DNA of 64,000 bases, from positions 620,001 to 684,000 of the forward strand of contig NW_026251709.1 in NCBI RefSeq assembly GCF_025024155.1, read 5' to 3'. The stretch is from Gamsiella multidivaricata (Eukaryota; Mortierellomycota; Mortierellomycetes; Mortierellales; Mortierellaceae). Each line of letters starts with the position of its first letter. The stretch's first letter is position 1. Made by a program: the position numbers and the translations under genes. Shown here piece after piece: positions 1-16,292 of this stretch. The notes under the pieces were generated by a model. It had not been told where the DNA came from, searched no databases, and saw only the letters and a program-made list of their open reading frames with translations.

Positions 1-447
1 CGCACCAGTATCGACGATGCCACCCCGGCCAACCCATGCAAGAGGACTCGCCCAGAGCTGGCGAGTCCTTTTGGGGGGAAGAAGTCCACCAGGAAAAAGA
101 AGCCCGACGCTGACAAGCGTTTCTTGTGTATCCACCCTGGCTGCGGTCGTCGATTCGCGCGTCTCTTCAACCTTCACACACACGAGCGGACCCACGACCC
201 TTGCCAGGTCCGTCCATTTGTCTGTCCCGCTCTCCATTGTACCAAAGCGTTCTCTCGCAAGCACGATCTCCAGCGCCACGAGGCGTCGGTCCACAAGGGA
301 GAGCGCAATTACAAATGCCCGACATGCTTCAAGCCCTTCTCGCGCCAGGACGGCCTCCGCCGCCACCTCGTTGTCAAGGGCAGCATCTGTGCAACAGGAC
401 GCGTTGATGATGCCGCCGAGACCGAGACAGGATGGAGTGCGACTTGA
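1..447 (+). CDS. Swi5/Ace2-type C2H2 zinc-finger transcription factor, C-terminal part
   Basis: The reading frame is open from the first base of the window, so the N-terminus lies upstream; it stops at TGA 445-447. A basic stretch (KKSTRKKKPDADKR) leads into three zinc fingers at about nt 127-190, 211-290 and 310-390. Finger 1 begins CIHPGC and ends HTHERTH, finger 2 begins CPALHC and ends HEASVH, and finger 3 begins CPTC and ends in an HLVVKGSIC-like tail, giving a C2HC finger instead of C2H2. A long-linker first finger with a C2HC third finger is the arrangement of the Swi5/Ace2 family, which binds DNA in the nucleus and controls cell-cycle and daughter-cell gene programmes in yeasts. The target genes here are unknown. 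After the stop, a different frame stays open to 778 (see findings), so the C-terminus may differ if an intron or frameshift is present. Confidence 0.8.
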   Translation, partial: RTSIDDATPANPCKRTRPELASPFGGKKSTRKKKPDADKRFLCIHPGCGRRFARLFNLHTHERTHDPCQVRPFVCPALHCTKAFSRKHDLQRHEASVHKGERNYKCPTCFKPFSRQDGLRRHLVVKGSICATGRVDDAAETETGWSAT

Positions 448-1608
448 GAGCATAGGCTGCGTCAGCCCAGCCACCCTTGCACTTGAACAATTACTCTTGA
501 CGACAGGCGAATCCGACTCTTTTGGATGGCCCTGGTTCGGTACCGATGATATCCATGCCTCCATAGGCGTCGATCCCTCATCTCTCTTCATTCCGACTTT
601 TCCATGGAACCCCGGGATTGGACCGCCTTTTTATAAGGCTGGTTCTCGAAACATGGACACCGTATATGTTCCTTACACTGATGGGACTACAACTCTTCTA
701 CAACAGGACACAATTGGACCTGGATATGCGCGGGATATAATGGGAGTGGATTTCGACGATCTCGCTCTTTTGGATTGACGGACCATGAAACCATCTCAGC
801 AGCAGACTCTTGTTGGACATTTTCTTTCTTTGATATACTGGTTTTTCGGCGGCTACAGCACGGCGCGCTAAAGGATGGTTTTTTCGGGAGACGGACATGA
901 TCTTTTCTCTCTTTTCCTTCCACTTGCGCCCCCCGATGTGTGTTGGCTTTGGTTTTATCTTCCATTTGGTTTTATTCATCTTCGATACTGTCAATACCCT
1001 TTTCTTGGAAAATCTCAGTCCCCTCTCCCTCTCTTTTCTTGAGGGTGTTTTTTCTTTCTTTCTGTATTGTTTGATAGCGACCACCTGCATGCATGCATGT
1101 ATGTTTGCGCATTAGAATACAGCGTCCTAGACCATACTCTAGATAAATGTGCATGCTTCTTCTAGGGGGTTGTACTATCAGAAGAGTAAATCGCCTTAAT
1201 GGCAGAGGACAAAGAGACAGGGGATTAGAGACAACAGAAATAATAAATAATACTTTCACAAGTAAATGAAGGAGTTACAGAACGCGGCGCTGCGGCTCAA
1301 CAATAAGAGAGAAAGTGATCGAGAAGGCGCGTGGTTCTAGACGAGGATTACGTGTCGAGGACAATGAAAACAATCTAGTCCGCCCCCTCCCTCCCTTCCT
1401 CCTCCAAGCCGATGCGAGCATTCAGAAGAGGGCTCACAGAAATGTACATGGTACTCAAAAGGATAGGGCTTCATCGTTTCTCTTTTTTTTCTTTTTCCTT
1501 CCTTTCTTCTTGCACTTCTCTTGCTCCACAAACACAAACACACTCCATATTTCGTACATATTCTACCCCACACTCCGGACCATCTTAACTGCAGGAACAC
1601 ACACGCGA
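448..1608. other. Intergenic region between zinc-finger and FMO genes
   Basis: Holds the 3' side of the zinc-finger gene and the 5' leader of the monooxygenase. 448-778 is open in a second frame and could be a downstream exon. 780-1608 is rich in T and pyrimidine runs (for example 1481-1510), and I see no gene in it. Confidence 0.5.
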
Positions 1609-3372
1609 ATGACACCAGCAGCGACGGCACATCCGGGTGTCAGGGCCAAGAAGCGAGTGGCAGTGATTGGAGCTGGTTGCGTGGGCTTAGCAGCCATCAA
1701 ATCGTGCCTTGAAGAACCGGAGCATCTCGAGGTGGTCGGGTTCGAGCAAGAGTCCTACAGTGGTGGTCTCTGGCGCTATGTGGATGTCACGGCCGAGAAC
1801 ACGGACCCGCACTCATCCGTTTATCAGAGCACGATCATCAACACGTCGAAACCGATGATGACGTTTTCGGATTATGCGATCCCAGGATCTTGGCCGATGT
1901 ATTTGCATAATAAGAAGGTCGTCCAGTACTTTGATCTTTATGCGGCACATTTCAAGCTGGTGGAACATATCAGGTTCAGGACAAAGGTCGTTGAGGTCAA
2001 GGAGCTCAAGGATGAGAAGCGAAGGTGGTTGGTGCGCTCACATTCCTTGGGCGCACCCACGCCGCCGTCATCTTCAACGATGGCTACGTCAGAGATTCAA
2101 GAGGAAGTGTTTGATTATGTGATGATGTGTACTGGACACCACTCCGTCCCACGGTACCCATCCTTCCCCGGTATGGACGCCTCAGACCCAGACGCCTTCA
2201 CGGGCCAACAGATGCACTCGCATTTTTATCGATCCCCGGACGAGTTCAAGAACAAGAAGGTGGTAGTCGTCGGATTGGGGAACAGTGCTGTCGACCTTGC
2301 GGTGGAGCTGTCGATGAACCAATCCCAAGTGTATCTCGCGATTCGGTCCCCGATCTGGGTGGCCCCCCGCTGGCTCTTTGGCAAGCCCCTGGATTACTAC
2401 ACCCTCCGATTCAATTACTTCCTTCCGTTTATCGTTCTGAAACTCATGGCCGCATTCCTGTTCAGTCTCGCGGTCCCGGATGTGCACCCGCTGATGCGAC
2501 CGAAGCGCCGACCCTTTGAGGCCCATACGACAATCAATTCCATTCTCCCCGAGCGGATCTCGACGGGCACGGTCGTGCCAAAGCCGAACATCAAGCGGAT
2601 TGGACCAGGCAAACGTGTGGAATTCGAGGATGGAACGGTGGTGGAGGAGGTGGATGTCATTTTCTGGTGTACCGGTTACAAGATCTCGTTCCCTGCTCTC
2701 CATCCCGAGGTCCTCACGGACGGGCACGGCGATCTTTCAAAGAACCAGGTCTGGCTTTGGAATTATATGCTCCCGCCTCGCCACCCGAACCTGGCCTTCA
2801 TCGGACTCTTCCAGGCCGTGGGCGCGCTCATGCCTGTGGCAGAACTCCAGACCCGGCTCCTGGTGCAGGTGTGGTCCGGTAAATCCAAGCTTCAGGAACC
2901 CATCCCGACCGATCCAGGAAAGATGGACGAGGAGATTTTGAAGATGAAGGGAGAGATCCGGAAGCAGTATGGGGATTCGCCCAGACATACGATTCAGGTC
3001 GATTTCACGCCCTATAACGATAAGCTGGCGAAGCAGATTGGGTGCTTTCCAAGCTTTGGGAAGCTGGTGAGGGCGTTTGGGGTGGTCGAGGGAGTGAAGT
3101 TGTGGCTGGAGACGATCTTTGGGCCGCCGATTCCAGTGCATTTCCGGTTGGTGGGACCTCATGCCTGGGTCGGGGATGAGGACGAGGTGCGGGGTCAGGG
3201 AGATGAGAAGGCGGGAGAGGCGGCGAGGCAGGCTATTTGGGGGTATTCGGGGAAGAAGAAGTATGTGGACTCGAAGTACCTGAGGGACGAGACCGAGGAA
3301 TTGCTGGAGAAGGAGAAGAAGAAGAAGAACGGGGTATTGGTACAGCCGCAAGAAAACCTTGTGGATCTTTGA
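1609..3372 (+). CDS. Flavin-containing monooxygenase (FMO), class B
   Basis: Predicted 587-residue enzyme without introns. FMOs use FAD, NADPH and O2 to oxygenate soft nucleophiles (N or S atoms) in small molecules. The FAD dinucleotide-binding motif GAGCVG is at residues 21-26, an FMO-signature segment (FTGQQMHSHFY) begins near 197, the NADPH motif GLGNSA is at 222-227, and the FATGY-like motif FWCTGY is at 352-357. The C-terminal half (IG..PSFGKL, FGPPIPVHFRLVGPHAW) resembles animal dimethylaniline-monooxygenase-type FMOs. The frame is open upstream to 1315, but that stretch is Phe/Thr-rich UTR-like sequence, and the ATG at 1609 sits just before the GxGxxG domain, so I chose it. The tail after residue 520 is charged and lysine-rich. 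A candidate AATAAA lies at 3451. Natural substrate unknown. Confidence 0.9.
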   Translation: MTPAATAHPGVRAKKRVAVIGAGCVGLAAIKSCLEEPEHLEVVGFEQESYSGGLWRYVDVTAENTDPHSSVYQSTIINTSKPMMTFSDYAIPGSWPMYLHNKKVVQYFDLYAAHFKLVEHIRFRTKVVEVKELKDEKRRWLVRSHSLGAPTPPSSSTMATSEIQEEVFDYVMMCTGHHSVPRYPSFPGMDASDPDAFTGQQMHSHFYRSPDEFKNKKVVVVGLGNSAVDLAVELSMNQSQVYLAIRSPIWVAPRWLFGKPLDYYTLRFNYFLPFIVLKLMAAFLFSLAVPDVHPLMRPKRRPFEAHTTINSILPERISTGTVVPKPNIKRIGPGKRVEFEDGTVVEEVDVIFWCTGYKISFPALHPEVLTDGHGDLSKNQVWLWNYMLPPRHPNLAFIGLFQAVGALMPVAELQTRLLVQVWSGKSKLQEPIPTDPGKMDEEILKMKGEIRKQYGDSPRHTIQVDFTPYNDKLAKQIGCFPSFGKLVRAFGVVEGVKLWLETIFGPPIPVHFRLVGPHAWVGDEDEVRGQGDEKAGEAARQAIWGYSGKKKYVDSKYLRDETEELLEKEKKKKNGVLVQPQENLVDL

Positions 3373-3787
3373 GCGGCCCTTCTTTTTTCGTGTTTTATTA
3401 CTGGTATTGCTATCCTATACCGGTTAATGCAGTTTAGTGATTGATATGAGAATAAAGAAAAAGAAAAAGAAAAAAGAGAAAGACAGCTGTTGGAAAGCGA
3501 GCCAGCTTGGTTCCGGAAATGGACTCCTCCATGGTGCCTCGGCGAAGCACTTTGAGGGGGGAGGAGGAGGGGGTGTGATCCAGGCACGATTTCACAGCAT
3601 AAGTGTATTAAGGTTAATAGTCACCCATGGAATCCTCAAGCCACTCTCAACAACAGACCTCAAGGAAAAAAAAAATGCCCTTTTCTTCAACTCAATTCTC
3701 CTCCTTCATTCCAAACTCAGAGTCCAGCAAGCCCTTCAACAGAACAAAAAACAAAGAAAGGAAGAAAGAAAAAAACCCCCCGAGACC
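3373..3787. other. Intergenic, FMO 3' end and leader of the next gene
   Basis: Contains the AATAAA-like signal at 3451-3456, A-rich runs near 3455-3480 and 3664-3676, and a purine-rich leader (about 3745-3780) directly before the next ATG. No gene seen. Confidence 0.5.
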
Positions 3788-4869
3788 ATGGTTGTTATCA
3801 CATACTGCGTGGAATACGCCCAGTCTCAGAAGAGTGTCTGTTTGAAATGCAACAAGGTGATCCCGAACAAGTCTTTGCGGGTCGGACGCATGGAGCGTCA
3901 GTCCGAGAAGGAGAAGAAGAAGTTTGCAAAGTTCCGGTGGTACCATTTCAAGTGCTTTGAGGTAAGCAAGCAAGCAAAAGAAAGAGAAAAAAACTCCTTC
4001 CCCCTCGGTCGTCAGCGAAGAAGAAGAGGAGCGTTGTTACAAGGAAACAACATTAGGAGGGAAGGAATCCTTCCAGGAATATTGAAAGTATACTGACAGC
4101 CCATTACTCGTCCTCAACGCCCCCTTGTTGTTTTGTTAGATCCCCGAGATCATGACCAAGATCCCAGTGCACCTGATCCGCGGACAAGTCGACCTCCTCG
4201 ACAAAGTATGCCACTGACAACCTACAGCCTGTTTTTTTTTTTGTGTGTGTGTTTTTCTTTTCGTTTCCAACCTTTCAACCCTTCCCCTCCTCTAACTGTC
4301 TCCACTATTTCCTCCCTACTCAATCTCTCATTATCGCATAGGACAAAGTACGCCTGGAACGCGTGATCAAACTCGGAGTCGGAGCCTCATGGTCCCAAAT
4401 TGTTGAGCAGCACAAAAAGAAGGCCCAAGAGGACGCGGACGCCGCCGCTGCCGAGGCCCTCGCCAATGGCACACCCCTGCCTACTCCATCTTCGAAATCC
4501 ATAGACTCTGACGATGACGAAAACGACGATGATGGCAACGGACAGAACGGCGGGAGGGATTTCACGGCCCAGTTGACGGGTGAGGTCGACCGGAAACAGG
4601 AGCGGAAGAACCGAAAGGTGAATAAGTTGAAGGCCAAGACTGAGGGAGCCAAGGTCGAGAAGAAGAAGCAACAGAATCAGAAGGGCGCAGCAGTATCGGC
4701 ATCAGGAACAAAAAGCAGCAGCAGCAGCAGCAGCAGTAATAACAACAAGAGTGCAGGAGCAAGCAAAGGAGGAAAGGAAATGTCGGCGGTCGAGAAGGCG
4801 ATTGCGGCCTCGAGGGCTGATAGTAAAAAGAAAATGGAGCAGATGCAGAACAAGTTTGGGAAGAAGTAA
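3788..4869 (+). CDS. PARP-type zinc-finger protein
   Basis: Three exons inferred: 3788-3961, 4140-4205 and 4342-4869. The introns start GTAAGC and GTATGC and end TTAG and ATAG. The product is about 255 residues. The N-terminal module has CLKC at residues 18-21 and WYHFKCF with His53 and Cys56, the C-x2-C ... H-x2-C ligand pattern of the PARP-type zinc finger, which recognises DNA ends or breaks. The remainder is a helical basic tail with an acidic patch (DSDDDENDDD), Lys-rich coil and a Ser/Asn repeat near 4711-4750. There is no PARP catalytic domain. Fungal single-finger proteins of this kind are presumed nuclear DNA-binding factors; a precise role cannot be assigned. The splice junctions repeat GACAAAGTA at the end of exon 2 and start of exon 3, so the exact junction could be shifted. 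Confidence 0.8.
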
Positions 4870-5073
4870 GGGCGAGCTATCGTCTGAGGCGAACCCCACA
4901 CGCATGCACATACACACACAAACACACAAACACACAAACACACACACATCACAACAGCAATAACAGCATTCAGGATAGGCATTAGGGACGAAGCATCAGG
5001 ACAAAGCATCAGGACAAAGCATCAGGACAAAGCGTCGGGGAACAAGCGTCGAGAGGAATTCGCATCATTCACG

Positions 5074-5104
<31 letters not shown>

Positions 5105-5383
5105 TATTAATAAAATGATAATAAAAACTGAAACTCATCAGGCACTATTGCGCTACATTCCATCCATATTGCTATGCTGACATGGACAACGACGACGGCG
5201 CCAGCAATCATCTGTATGTATGCATAGATAGGATCGAAAAGGTAATGTTTATAATCATGTTTTTTTTTTCTTGTATTTACAAGTCTTTGGTCGACTGCGT
5301 TTACTCTTCGTTCATCTGTGGTTGGGCGAGATATGGTGTTGGGGTTGGCAATTTTGGTGGCAAAAATAAAATCGATCTATTCC
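4870..5383. other. Convergent 3' region with simple repeats
   Basis: Lies between the 3' ends of two convergent genes. It holds an (ACACACA)n-type tract at about 4905-4950, a tandem 'atcaggacaaagc' repeat at about 4985-5030, the poly(A) run described separately, and candidate AATAAA signals near 5108. No gene seen. Confidence 0.5.
5074..5102. repeat. 29-nt poly(A) homopolymer
   Basis: Uninterrupted A run followed by 'gatattaataaaatgataataaaaac'. It could be a fossil retroposition tail or a slippage tract; no flanking duplication was recognised. Confidence 0.7.
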
Positions 5384-7378
<1,995 letters not shown>

Positions 7379-8285
7379 GCAGAAGTGCGGTGGCAGGAAG
7401 GGATCAGATGGGATGGGGAAGAGGAAGGAAGGAAGGAAGGAAGTGGAGAGTGGGAAGTGATTGGAAGGAAGGAGGGAGGGAAGGGGGGAAGGAAAGATAT
7501 AAAAAGATGTGTAGAAAGATATAAAAAGATAAAGACGATTAAACAAAGGAAAGGGGAAGGGGGAGCATGGACGACGTGTCTTTCCTCCTTTCCCTGGGAC
7601 CCTTACACCCTCACACCGACTCAATGGGTGGTCCTCGCCTCTCCATACGCCCACTGGTCTCCCTTCCCTTGCCTCCAGTCTGCTATCGCATGGAGGCTAA
7701 ACGAGCACGCGTAGCCATCCTTCCCCCCTACCTCTTGTTTGGCTGCTGGTGGGACAATCGGACGCGCCTGAGTGGTTGAGTGGTTGAGTGGTCGATCGGA
7801 TCTTCATTGCCTGAAATCGAGGGGGCTCGACTCCACGCACACGACTTCCTGGCTGGCACACCTTAATCTCTCCAGATGAGTCCTGTCTTTGTATCTTTTT
7901 CTGCGCACATCAGCATGTATAAAAACATATACAACATATACATGTACATGTACATACACATACAGCGCACATACCGGACATCCACAAGCAATGGCCAGAT
8001 CGTACCACCAAAAATCATTCGCTCCCCTCCTCTCGCACGGACACACTGGACCTCAAGTCCTCTGGTGACACAGCCGCTTAGCCACGACCAAAAAGCGTCA
8101 CCACCAAGTCGCGCCCTGCTTGCCAATCAGATCTCCCTATGCTGCCCGCACCGTACCCGAGGAAGATGTTTATAAAACCATGCCCAGGGACCTCTCTCTC
8201 CTCCACTTCCTCGATCGCACCCTCCCCTCCATATTAACCTTCCTCTGAACGACATCCCCCTCTCCTCCAAACACTCCGTCGCAGC
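7379..8285. other. Divergent intergenic/promoter region
   Basis: Between the polyQ gene (minus) and the F-box gene (plus). The left part is GGAAGG-rich, which is pyrimidine-rich leader on the minus strand. A TATAAAA box occurs at 8171-8177, 115 bp before the F-box ATG. Repeated TACATGTACATGTACATACACATACA is seen near 7937-7965. No coding sequence seen. Confidence 0.5.
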
Positions 8286-9554
8286 ATGAACACCCTCATG
8301 GACATCCCCGAGCTGCTGTCAACAATCTGCCACAACCTCGACAGACACTCTCTGCTCGCCGCTACCCTTGTTTCCCGATCCTGGAACTACATCTGCTCCC
8401 CTCTCCTCTGGGAATACTGTCTCTTCTCCGCAGAGCAATACGGCCTCTTTCATGACATCTTTGACAATCATGCTCAACTTATCCGCCACATGGATGCCAA
8501 GCACCGCCTTATCGGAAACGAAATGCGCTTTGTTGCCCAACAATGCACCAATCTTGCTTCGCTCAAGCTACAAAACTGTCATGTCGCCCCCTCAAGTCTC
8601 GAGATCCTATGCGAGGGCATCCCTCAGGTCCAGTTCCTGGCCTTTGAGCTCTGCAGAGGTGTCAACAGCTCTAGTATCGCTTCCAGACTAACACGGCTAC
8701 CGAGGCTGTCGCGTCTAGATATCGTTGTCCATGTACAGGAGCGAGGCAATGGCGACTGGCGAGAAAACGATGTTGCCCTCATGCTGACGGGATGTTCGCT
8801 TCTCGAGTACCTCAGGATTGTAGGACCAGACTTATCGCATATCCATCTCCGTAGTGTCCGTCGCCACAGTTCACCACTACGGCTGGTCCAGCTGCATTTG
8901 GTGTCCACATTCATATCCGAAGGAGCGCTAGAGAACCTGCTGGCGAAATCCCCGAATCTCTCCACACTGATCCTCCTGATGAACGCGAATAAGAACTCGA
9001 TGGTCCAGGCGATTGCCAACAACTGCCCGAACCTTCGGATGCTCGAGCTCAAGAATTCCAAGAGCATTGCGACCTCTGCATTTGGCTCTGTCTTCAAGAA
9101 ATGTCCATTGTTGACGAACCTCGATATTTCGTACACACTCATCTATGACGCTGCCATCTCAGCCCTCGCACAGCATTGTAGTCGGCTTCGGATCTTGGAT
9201 CTCACAGGCTGCTCGCGTATGACACATGTTGCGTTCTTGGAGCTGATGTCGAGGTTGACGAATCTCAAAGAGCTGTTGGTGAGCGGGTGTACTCGACTGA
9301 GGATTGCGGCCTTTTCTGATGCGACAGTGTGGGCCAGTCGAGGGTCGCTTGAGGTGCTGGATATTTCCTCGGTCGGGATCAAGGTTGGGTCGGATTCGTT
9401 GGAGGGGCTGGTTCAGCACTTGAGGTCGTTGAAGAGGCTTCGACAGCTGTATCTGGACGAGGCAGTGAGTCAGCATGGTGATGTGCAGCGGCTCCTAGAG
9501 TCTTTAGATGTGGTGCTGTCCATAACCGAACCTGCTCACCAACCACCCAACTGA
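8286..9554 (+). CDS. F-box/leucine-rich-repeat protein
   Basis: Intronless 422-residue protein. Residues 4-45 (MDIPELLSTICHNLDR... LVSRSWNYICSPLLW) match an F-box, the Skp1-binding module of SCF ubiquitin ligases. The rest reads as degenerate leucine-rich repeats (for example LVQLHLVSTFIS, NLRMLELKNS, LRILDLTGCSRMTHVAF, LEVLDISSVGI), with the Cys-containing AMN1/Fbxl type near the C-terminus. The likely role is a substrate-recognition subunit; the substrate is unknown. F-box genes are numerous in such fungi, and a broken one lies at 46.6-48.4 kb. A TATAAAA at 8171 and the ATG context (gcagcATGaac) support the start. Confidence 0.85.
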   Translation: MNTLMDIPELLSTICHNLDRHSLLAATLVSRSWNYICSPLLWEYCLFSAEQYGLFHDIFDNHAQLIRHMDAKHRLIGNEMRFVAQQCTNLASLKLQNCHVAPSSLEILCEGIPQVQFLAFELCRGVNSSSIASRLTRLPRLSRLDIVVHVQERGNGDWRENDVALMLTGCSLLEYLRIVGPDLSHIHLRSVRRHSSPLRLVQLHLVSTFISEGALENLLAKSPNLSTLILLMNANKNSMVQAIANNCPNLRMLELKNSKSIATSAFGSVFKKCPLLTNLDISYTLIYDAAISALAQHCSRLRILDLTGCSRMTHVAFLELMSRLTNLKELLVSGCTRLRIAAFSDATVWASRGSLEVLDISSVGIKVGSDSLEGLVQHLRSLKRLRQLYLDEAVSQHGDVQRLLESLDVVLSITEPAHQPPN

Positions 9555-12902
<3,348 letters not shown>

Positions 12903-13446
12903 GGAAGGGACCAAGGATCGAACAAGACTGCGCGAGGAAAGACAAGGAAACGAAGGGGAAAAGGATTAATCAATGGGATCGTCGTTGGCTTTACTTCTTT
13001 ATCCTCTCGTTCTCTCACCCTCTCTGCACCAACACACACACACATCCTTTTGAGCAGGTTGTATCAATGAAATAAAATTTCGCCTGGGCAAAGGTCATCT
13101 CGAAAGAGAGTTAAAAGAAAAGAAAAAAGAAAGAAAGAAAACTACCACCATGCGTTGCACGTTTTGTTTCTACAAGGTACATCGGCTCCTTCGGCTGTCC
13201 CGTCTTCCTGCCAATTGTCGCGTCCTTTGAAAATAAGCACCACGTGCCTTATGGGAGATGGCACTTTATTTTATTTGGGCGTAAGTCTATTTTGCGCAGA
13301 CTCCCTCTGGCCAAAGGGCGGTTGCACAAAGGATCATCCGCCCCATCACTCTCAAACCCATCCTCTTGTTCATCCATTCGAGGAAGAAGAAAGAAGAAAA
13401 AAAACCAACCCAACTAACTACAACCAACTACAACCAAGAAAGAAGA
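12903..13446. other. PAB1 3' region and decarboxylase promoter
   Basis: Contains AATAAA at 13071-13076 and an A/G-rich leader (13376-13446). No gene seen. Confidence 0.5.
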
Positions 13447-15518
13447 ATGGCACTCCCGGACGACCCAAAGACGATCGCAAGGCTGCTCGAGCAAGTGGCC
13501 CAACACGCGGCCGGCCAGCTCGACTGCTCGACCGAAGTCCAGCGGCATACCCTTCCCCTCCGACCCTTCCCTGCACACTCTGCGCAATTCGTTTCCAGCT
13601 CCTGCAAAGAGTCTTCCGGCTCCACCGTAGGAGCAGCAGCAGCAGCAGCAGGTACAGGAGCAGGGTCAGGGGCAGGAACAGGGACAGCGGTTGGGACGAT
13701 GGATGAAGAAACACGGGCGTTCCTAAAGCAAGGGTTAAGTGAACATGGCTCTGGGTTAGAGAAGACTGTAGAGGAGCTCCTGACGAGGATCGGACCGTCG
13801 TTGGCGAACAGTGCGGGGCCACGGTATTTTGGGTTGGTGACTGGAGGGGTCACGCCGGCGGCCCTGTTGGCGGATTGGGTGGTCTCGACCTATGATCAGA
13901 ACACGATCCTCTGGAGCGACGAGCAGACTTCGGGATATAGTCTGATCACGGAGCTGGGGATGCGGATGCTCGTCCAACTGTTTGATCTCCCCTTGCCCGA
14001 GCAGGTTGGGGGCCGCGACGGTAACGACGTCGTCGTCGTCCATAGTGAAGCCAATGGTGATGGTGATGGTGGACATGAAGAGTCCAAGGGGTTCAGGGCA
14101 ATGACGACGACGGGGTCGACGGCCTCGAACATCGTGGGCATGGCTGCTGGGCGACAATGGCTTGGGATCTATGATCGGGATGGGACGGATTATGCACAGG
14201 ATGGGTATGATGGGCAGGTGGTGGTGGTGACGAACATGGCCCATGCGAGTGTGTGGAAGGCGGCGAGTATCTTGGGGATTGGACGGAAGCAGGTCGTGGA
14301 GGTCCCAGAGATGGGGATGGGGGACTCGGAGGAGGATGAGCGTGAGGAGGCCTTGGAAAGCAAGGTGAAGGAGTTGAAAGAACGGGGAAAGAGTGTTCTT
14401 GTGTTCTTGGCCTTTGGGGAGGTTAACACGGTAAGTTTAGATTGATTCAGCTTCGTCGTTTGTTTTTTTTTTTCTTTTTTTATTACTATGGTCTGAACTG
14501 TAGTTTGTGGTTTTATGGAGTAGAGGAAGGACGAAGGAGATTAAGACGCTGGATTATTTTCATTTTTTTTTTATCGACTCGACTGGGTGGATGTGTAGGG
14601 CATATTCCCGAAGAACACGCGTCGGATCGCGGAGATTTGCAGAAAGTATAACGCGTACTTTCATATCGATGGCGCCTTTGGGATCTACGCGCGTTGTTCT
14701 CCAAAGTACGCGCACCTCGCTGACGGGCTTGAATTGGCCCATAGCATCACCGGTAAGGACTCGATTTTCATGGTGGATGAACAACACGCGTTTATTTCGT
14801 TTACTTTTTAGTTTTTTTCTATTCACCTCTAACGCATACTTCTTTTTTTCTTTTTTTCTTTTTTTCTTTTTTTCTTTTTTTCTTTTTTTCTTTCTTTTTT
14901 TTTTTCTTAGCCTGCGGACACAAATGGCTGAATGTTCCTTACGACTGCGGCCTCTTCCTGTACCGGTCCTCACTCGAGACCGCGATCCTCGAACCGATCT
15001 TCTCCTCCACAGCCGCATACCTCCGTCCCTCCGGCACATCCTTCTCGCACCCGATGAACATCTCGATCGAGAACTCTCAGCGGTTCCGCGCCCTCCCCGT
15101 CTGGGCTACCCTCCACGCCTACGGTCGTGAGGGGTACTGTAGGATCGTGGAGGAGAACTGTCGGTTCGCGAAACGGATGTTTGATTGGATGAAGGTGGAG
15201 AGGTGTGATTTATTTGAGGTGCTCACGGAGGAGTGTCCGTTGAACATCGTTGTCTTTGCGGGGATTAGTCTTCCTAACCGTTCTCAGGAAGGAGGAGGAG
15301 AAAGGGAGAAGGAGGTGTTGGAGAGGAGGAATGCGAAGCTGTTGAGGGCAATCAATGAGACGGGGGTCGCGTATTTCTCACCGACAGTGTGGAAGGGTCG
15401 AGCAGCGATTCGGGCGGCGATCAGTAACTGGAAGACGACGGTTGAGCGCGATTGGGAGCCTGTGAGGGCTATGCTGGAGGAACAAGGGGAGAAGATCTTG
15501 AGGGAGGAAGTAGTTTGA
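13447..15518 (+). CDS. PLP-dependent group II amino-acid decarboxylase-like protein
   Basis: Three exons: 13447-14430, 14599-14752 and 14911-15518, for 581 residues. Introns are GTAAGT...GTAG and GTAAGG...TTAG. The second intron has a long (TTTTTTC)n tract. It belongs to the fold-type I pyridoxal-phosphate family that includes glutamate, tyrosine and aromatic-amino-acid decarboxylases. Visible signatures are GLVTGGVTPAALLADW near 125, FRAMTTTGSTASNI (phosphate binding), HIDGAFG with Asp352 positioned to contact the pyridine nitrogen, and HKWLNVPYDCG with Lys384 as the Schiff-base lysine. An Ala/Gly-rich low-complexity insertion (about residues 60-84) and an acidic loop interrupt the domain. 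The substrate cannot be deduced; the GHKWLN context fits the broad 'pyridoxal-dependent decarboxylase' group and not a specific enzyme. Some relatives act as lyases or aldolases instead. Confidence 0.88.
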
Positions 15519-15739
15519 GGGGCTTTTTTTTTTTTTTTTTTTTGCTGAGCATAGATCGTACTATAGACATAGACGCGTGTTGTTTCTGTTGGAAATGAAT
15601 TACTACCCCCAAGATGTGCTATGGTTGGTGTGAATTCTCAACCCATCCCCGTGCGTTCCTGGATCGGCGTGCACGGACAGTTCGCGTCTAGAAGAAATTG
15701 GCCCCATTCAAGCCTCGCTGAGTTGAATCTGCAGGAGAA

Positions 15740-16292
15740 ACAATAGGATAATCCGTGACGAAGATGATGATAGCGATAGAGGACCTATACAGGACGATGA
15801 CGCGTTTGACAATGGGGATATTGATCCCAGGAACAGTCGAGCGCCTGGAGGAGAGCAAGGACCGAAAGCTAAAAAATAAAATACAAAAACTGAAAAGGAA
15901 ACCAGCAGTGGACAGTGTTCTGGATCACATCAAGAAGATCGATCATCACACGGAGGCCTAGTTAAAGGAAATCGAGGAGATAAAGCGGCAACTGGCTAAG
16001 GAAGAGGCCGCGTCCGTGGAGTGGAGGGAACCTGCGGAGTTTCAAGCAAAGACGGGAGCAGAGAAGAAAGAACTTGGGGTCAAGCCTGCACGGCAAAAGA
16101 GACAATACACGATAAAGCCGATTTAAGAAGGGTGCAGCTCAAGTAGGAGGAGGTGTAGCTAGAGCAATCAAGAGAGAAGGGGCCCGAGAAGAAGCTGCGA
16201 ACGAGTTCTTTGGAACTACAACGGATATTCTTGAGAGGTGAAGGAACGCAGATGGGGTTACTGAGGATGAAGTTGCTACTGCGGGCGAATAA
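15740..16292 (+). pseudogene. Degenerate coiled-coil protein remnant
   Basis: Three overlapping pieces in different frames read as one decayed gene. First comes an acidic piece from 15757 (DEDDDSDRGPIQDDDAFDNG). Second is a Lys/Glu-rich coil from about 15870 through an in-frame TAG at 15959-15961 (LKEIEEIKRQLAKEEAA) to a TAA before 16130. Third is a piece from 16131 (GGVARAIKREGAREEAANEF) that meets a TGA and ends at 16292. Two frameshifts and two stops make it non-functional. I do not recognise the family; a transposon-associated coiled-coil ORF is possible. Confidence 0.4.

Noticed and set aside
2182..2727. 181-codon antisense frame over the FMO gene
   Set aside because: Mirror of a GC-balanced coding region, no motif; the sense strand has unambiguous FMO motifs.
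15054..15518. Separate 154-codon gene starting at 15054
   Set aside because: It is the in-frame continuation of decarboxylase exon 3, which begins at 14911 with the PLP-lysine motif.
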